A stretch of 64,000 nucleotides of DNA. It comes from Halostella litorea. GTDB lineage: Archaea; Halobacteriota; Halobacteria; Halobacteriales; Natronoarchaeaceae. A program made the translations under genes and the position numbers. Below the pieces are notes generated by a model. The model saw only the letters and a list, made by a program, of their open reading frames with translations, was not told where the DNA came from and did not search any database. Where the stretch lies: assembly GCF_004785955.1 (NCBI RefSeq), contig NZ_SJER01000001.1, forward strand, positions 806,001 through 870,000, in the 5' to 3' direction. Below, one piece after another: positions 62,395 to 64,000 of the stretch (its first letter is position 1; the number at the start of each line of letters is the position of its first letter).

Positions 62395-62512
62395 AGCGGG
62401 AGTTGTGACGCCTGCAGTAAGGACCTTACCGTTCGCGCGTCGGCCCGTCGCGGCGGTAGGCGATCGCGGCAGGTGACAAAGCTGATGTGCCAGCGAACGG
62501 AACCGTCGGCCG

Positions 62513-62833
62513 ATGCCCTCCACACCGCCGTTCATCGACCCCGAAACCGGCGACCTCGACCTGGACCGCGTGATGTACGAGGCGGTCCCGATCGCCAAAC
62601 TCGTCACCCTCGTCGGCGGCGTCGCACTGGTGCCGTTCGCGCTCGCAGCGCTCGCCGCTCCGACGGCCGTCGCCGGCCTGTTCGTCCTGGCGACGCAGTT
62701 CGTCCTCGCGGTCGGCAGCGGCGTCGTCCTCCTGTACGTCGTCCGGCGGGCGCTGCAGTTGGCCGACGACGAGGGCGGGGGCGGCGACGGGACTGACGAC
62801 GAGTCCCGGCGAACGCCGCCGGACGACGGCTGA
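62513..62833 (+). CDS. Small haloarchaeal membrane protein
   Basis: A 106-aa protein with an N-terminal polar segment (MPSTPPFIDPETGDLDLDRVMYEAV), two membrane helices (residues about 30-52 and 55-80) and an acidic tail. Similar proteins are common in haloarchaea, but I do not know a function. It is divergent from the HemQ-like gene. Confidence 0.75.
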   Translation: MPSTPPFIDPETGDLDLDRVMYEAVPIAKLVTLVGGVALVPFALAALAAPTAVAGLFVLATQFVLAVGSGVVLLYVVRRALQLADDEGGGGDGTDDESRRTPPDDG

Positions 62834-62896
62834 TCGCCCGACGCGCGGCGTGGGCGACCGAAACCCTTTCACCGACACCCCGGAAAGTCCACGCCA

Positions 62897-63415
62897 ATGC
62901 GGAAGAGCGGTCCGCCGAAAGGCCTGATCTCGTACGTCGTGCTCGAACTGCTGGCCGAGAAGCCACGGTACGGGTACGAGATACTGAAGGAGATAGAGGA
63001 GATCAGCGGCGGCCACTGGGAGCCGTCGTACGGCTCCGTCTACCCCATCCTCTACAAGTTCGAGGAGAAGGGGTGGGCCGAGCGCATCGAACGCGAGGAC
63101 GAACCCGACCGGAAGTACTTCGAACTCACCGACGACGGCCGCGACGAACTGGTCGAGAAACGCGCCGAGAGCGCCGAGAAGGCAAAGGAGTTCGCCGACG
63201 TGATCCTCGGGTTCTACCACGTGTACGTCGGCTTCGCCACCGACGAGCGGTTCGAGGTGCCGAACGTCGAGAACGCCTGGCAGTTCGACGAGGAGTTCAG
63301 CGCGTGGATCGTCGAGCAGATGATCCGCCACCACGAGCACTACTTCGACGACTTCGACCGCATCGAGGAGACGCCGGAGGAGTTCGACGAGCGCCACGGG
63401 CTCACCGAGGAGTGA
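62897..63415 (+). CDS. PadR-family transcriptional regulator
   Basis: A 172-aa regulator. Residues 8-90 are the PadR winged helix (PPKGLISYVVLELLAEKPRYGYEILKEIEEISGGHWEPSYGSVYPILYKFEEKGW, residues about 6-60), with the RYGYEI and PSYGSVYPIL motifs. The C-terminal half is a helical PadR-type dimerisation segment. The target is unknown; no transporter is immediately downstream on the same strand, and an M50 protease gene converges. Confidence 0.93.
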   Translation: MRKSGPPKGLISYVVLELLAEKPRYGYEILKEIEEISGGHWEPSYGSVYPILYKFEEKGWAERIEREDEPDRKYFELTDDGRDELVEKRAESAEKAKEFADVILGFYHVYVGFATDERFEVPNVENAWQFDEEFSAWIVEQMIRHHEHYFDDFDRIEETPEEFDERHGLTEE

Positions 63416-63457
63416 GCGCGCGGCGAGGGGGCCGCGCCGGGTCGCCGACCGACCCGC

Positions 63458-64000
63458 CTACCCCGACATGAGCTGCGGCCCGAACACCAGCAGCAGGAAG
63501 GCGACGAACATCGTCATCCCCACCGTCGTCGTCACCGTCCGGGTGAGTTCGTGCGTCGAGTCGAAGGGGAGCCGGGAGACGATGGCCTCCGTGCTGGTCC
63601 GGAGGATCCGGCCGCCGTCGAGCGGGAACGCCGGGATGCAGTTGAAAAAGCCCAGTTGGACGTTGATCCAGCCGGTCCAGAACAGCACGTTCGCGAGGCC
63701 GAACACGCCGCCGCCGAGGAAGGCGAGCGGCCCCTCCACGACGTAGAAGTTCGTCACCGGCGAGGTAAAGCCCGCGAAGGGGAACGCGAAGCCGGCAAGC
63801 GACCCAAGCGGCAGGAACAGCGTGACGACGATCTTGCCGAAGAAGGAGCCGACCGGGCCGAGCAGGTCGGGCGTGTCGCCCTCGCCGCCGAGCAGCCCGA
63901 GGTACTGCCCGGCCGGGTACTCCCGGATGCCGAAGTCGCTGACCGTGAGGCCGGTCGTCCCGGTGGCCTGGCGCGTGATGCCGACGAAGCCGACGTCGTC
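63458..64000 (-). CDS. M50-family site-2 protease (N-terminal part outside window)
   Basis: About 180 C-terminal residues are visible. They include the second metal-ligand motif NCIPAFPLDGGR (the LDG of site-2 proteases), several membrane helices, and upstream a segment GITRQATGTTGLTVSDFGIREYPAG typical of the haloarchaeal S2P extra-membrane region. The HExxH motif lies beyond the window. The protein should cleave membrane proteins within the bilayer; its substrate is unknown. Confidence 0.9.
   Translation of the reverse strand, partial: DDVGFVGITRQATGTTGLTVSDFGIREYPAGQYLGLLGGEGDTPDLLGPVGSFFGKIVVTLFLPLGSLAGFAFPFAGFTSPVTNFYVVEGPLAFLGGGVFGLANVLFWTGWINVQLGFFNCIPAFPLDGGRILRTSTEAIVSRLPFDSTHELTRTVTTTVGMTMFVAFLLLVFGPQLMSG

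Overview
This window comes from a haloarchaeon (class Halobacteria). The evidence is very high GC, Asp/Glu-rich proteins, leaderless genes with an archaeal TATA box about 25-30 nt upstream of the start codon, archaeal-type DnaG, a PGF-CTERM-like surface protein, the archaeal siroheme (Ahb) heme route, and many small haloarchaea-specific families. Both ends are cut inside genes: an ABC ATPase on the left and an M50 site-2 protease on the right. All names come from reading the sequence and family knowledge; no database was searched, so DUF numbers are from memory.

Layout. 1-1.5 kb: iron-type ABC transporter (ATPase plus FecCD permease) with a DtxR-like operator. 1.5-4.8 kb: carB. 4.9-13.3 kb: surface or membrane proteins, small conserved haloarchaeal proteins and an FAD-NAD(P) oxidoreductase. 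13.3-23 kb: a formate/nitrite-channel protein fused to two universal stress domains, a flavin amine-oxidase-like protein, thrB, pdxS, a DUF1405 membrane protein and valS. 23-28.8 kb: an RND exporter, a CARF-like regulator, an Hsp20-like protein and a sodium symporter with a DUF3311 partner. 28.9-32.6 kb: thiC, a sugar-phosphate isomerase-like protein and dnaG. 33-36.2 kb: DUF92-GNAT pair and two converging cis-prenyltransferase-family genes, one apparently lacking the catalytic motif. 36.3-40.6 kb: cold-shock protein, DUF5778, then a tetrapyrrole operon (fused siroheme decarboxylase, precorrin-2 dehydrogenase, hemA) and a pterin dehydratase. A HemQ/PitA-type multidomain heme protein lies further away at 60.6-62.4 kb.

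The region from about 40.7 to 45.3 kb is an accessory island, clearly AT-rich from about 41.9 kb. It abuts an intact tRNA-Thr(GGT) and contains a 57-bp direct repeat of the tRNA 3' part 2.16 kb away, plus a weaker third copy at its far edge. This looks like serial integration at the tRNA. No integrase is visible. The island carries a membrane protein, a HEPN-domain protein, an HxlR-type regulator with a palindromic site at its start, and an NADP-binding oxidoreductase fused to an HTH_10-type DNA-binding domain. This last protein is the most unusual gene in the window.

45.4-64 kb returns to core-like sequence: enoyl-CoA hydratase, a transmembrane zinc-finger protein, nadE, a tRNA-Gly(CCC) followed by two further partial copies of its 3' end, two sensor kinases with related PAS domains, a ROK-family protein, an Nmad3-type protein, an arylsulfotransferase-like protein, a hexapeptide acyltransferase, an aldo/keto reductase, an ABC-2 exporter pair and a PadR regulator.
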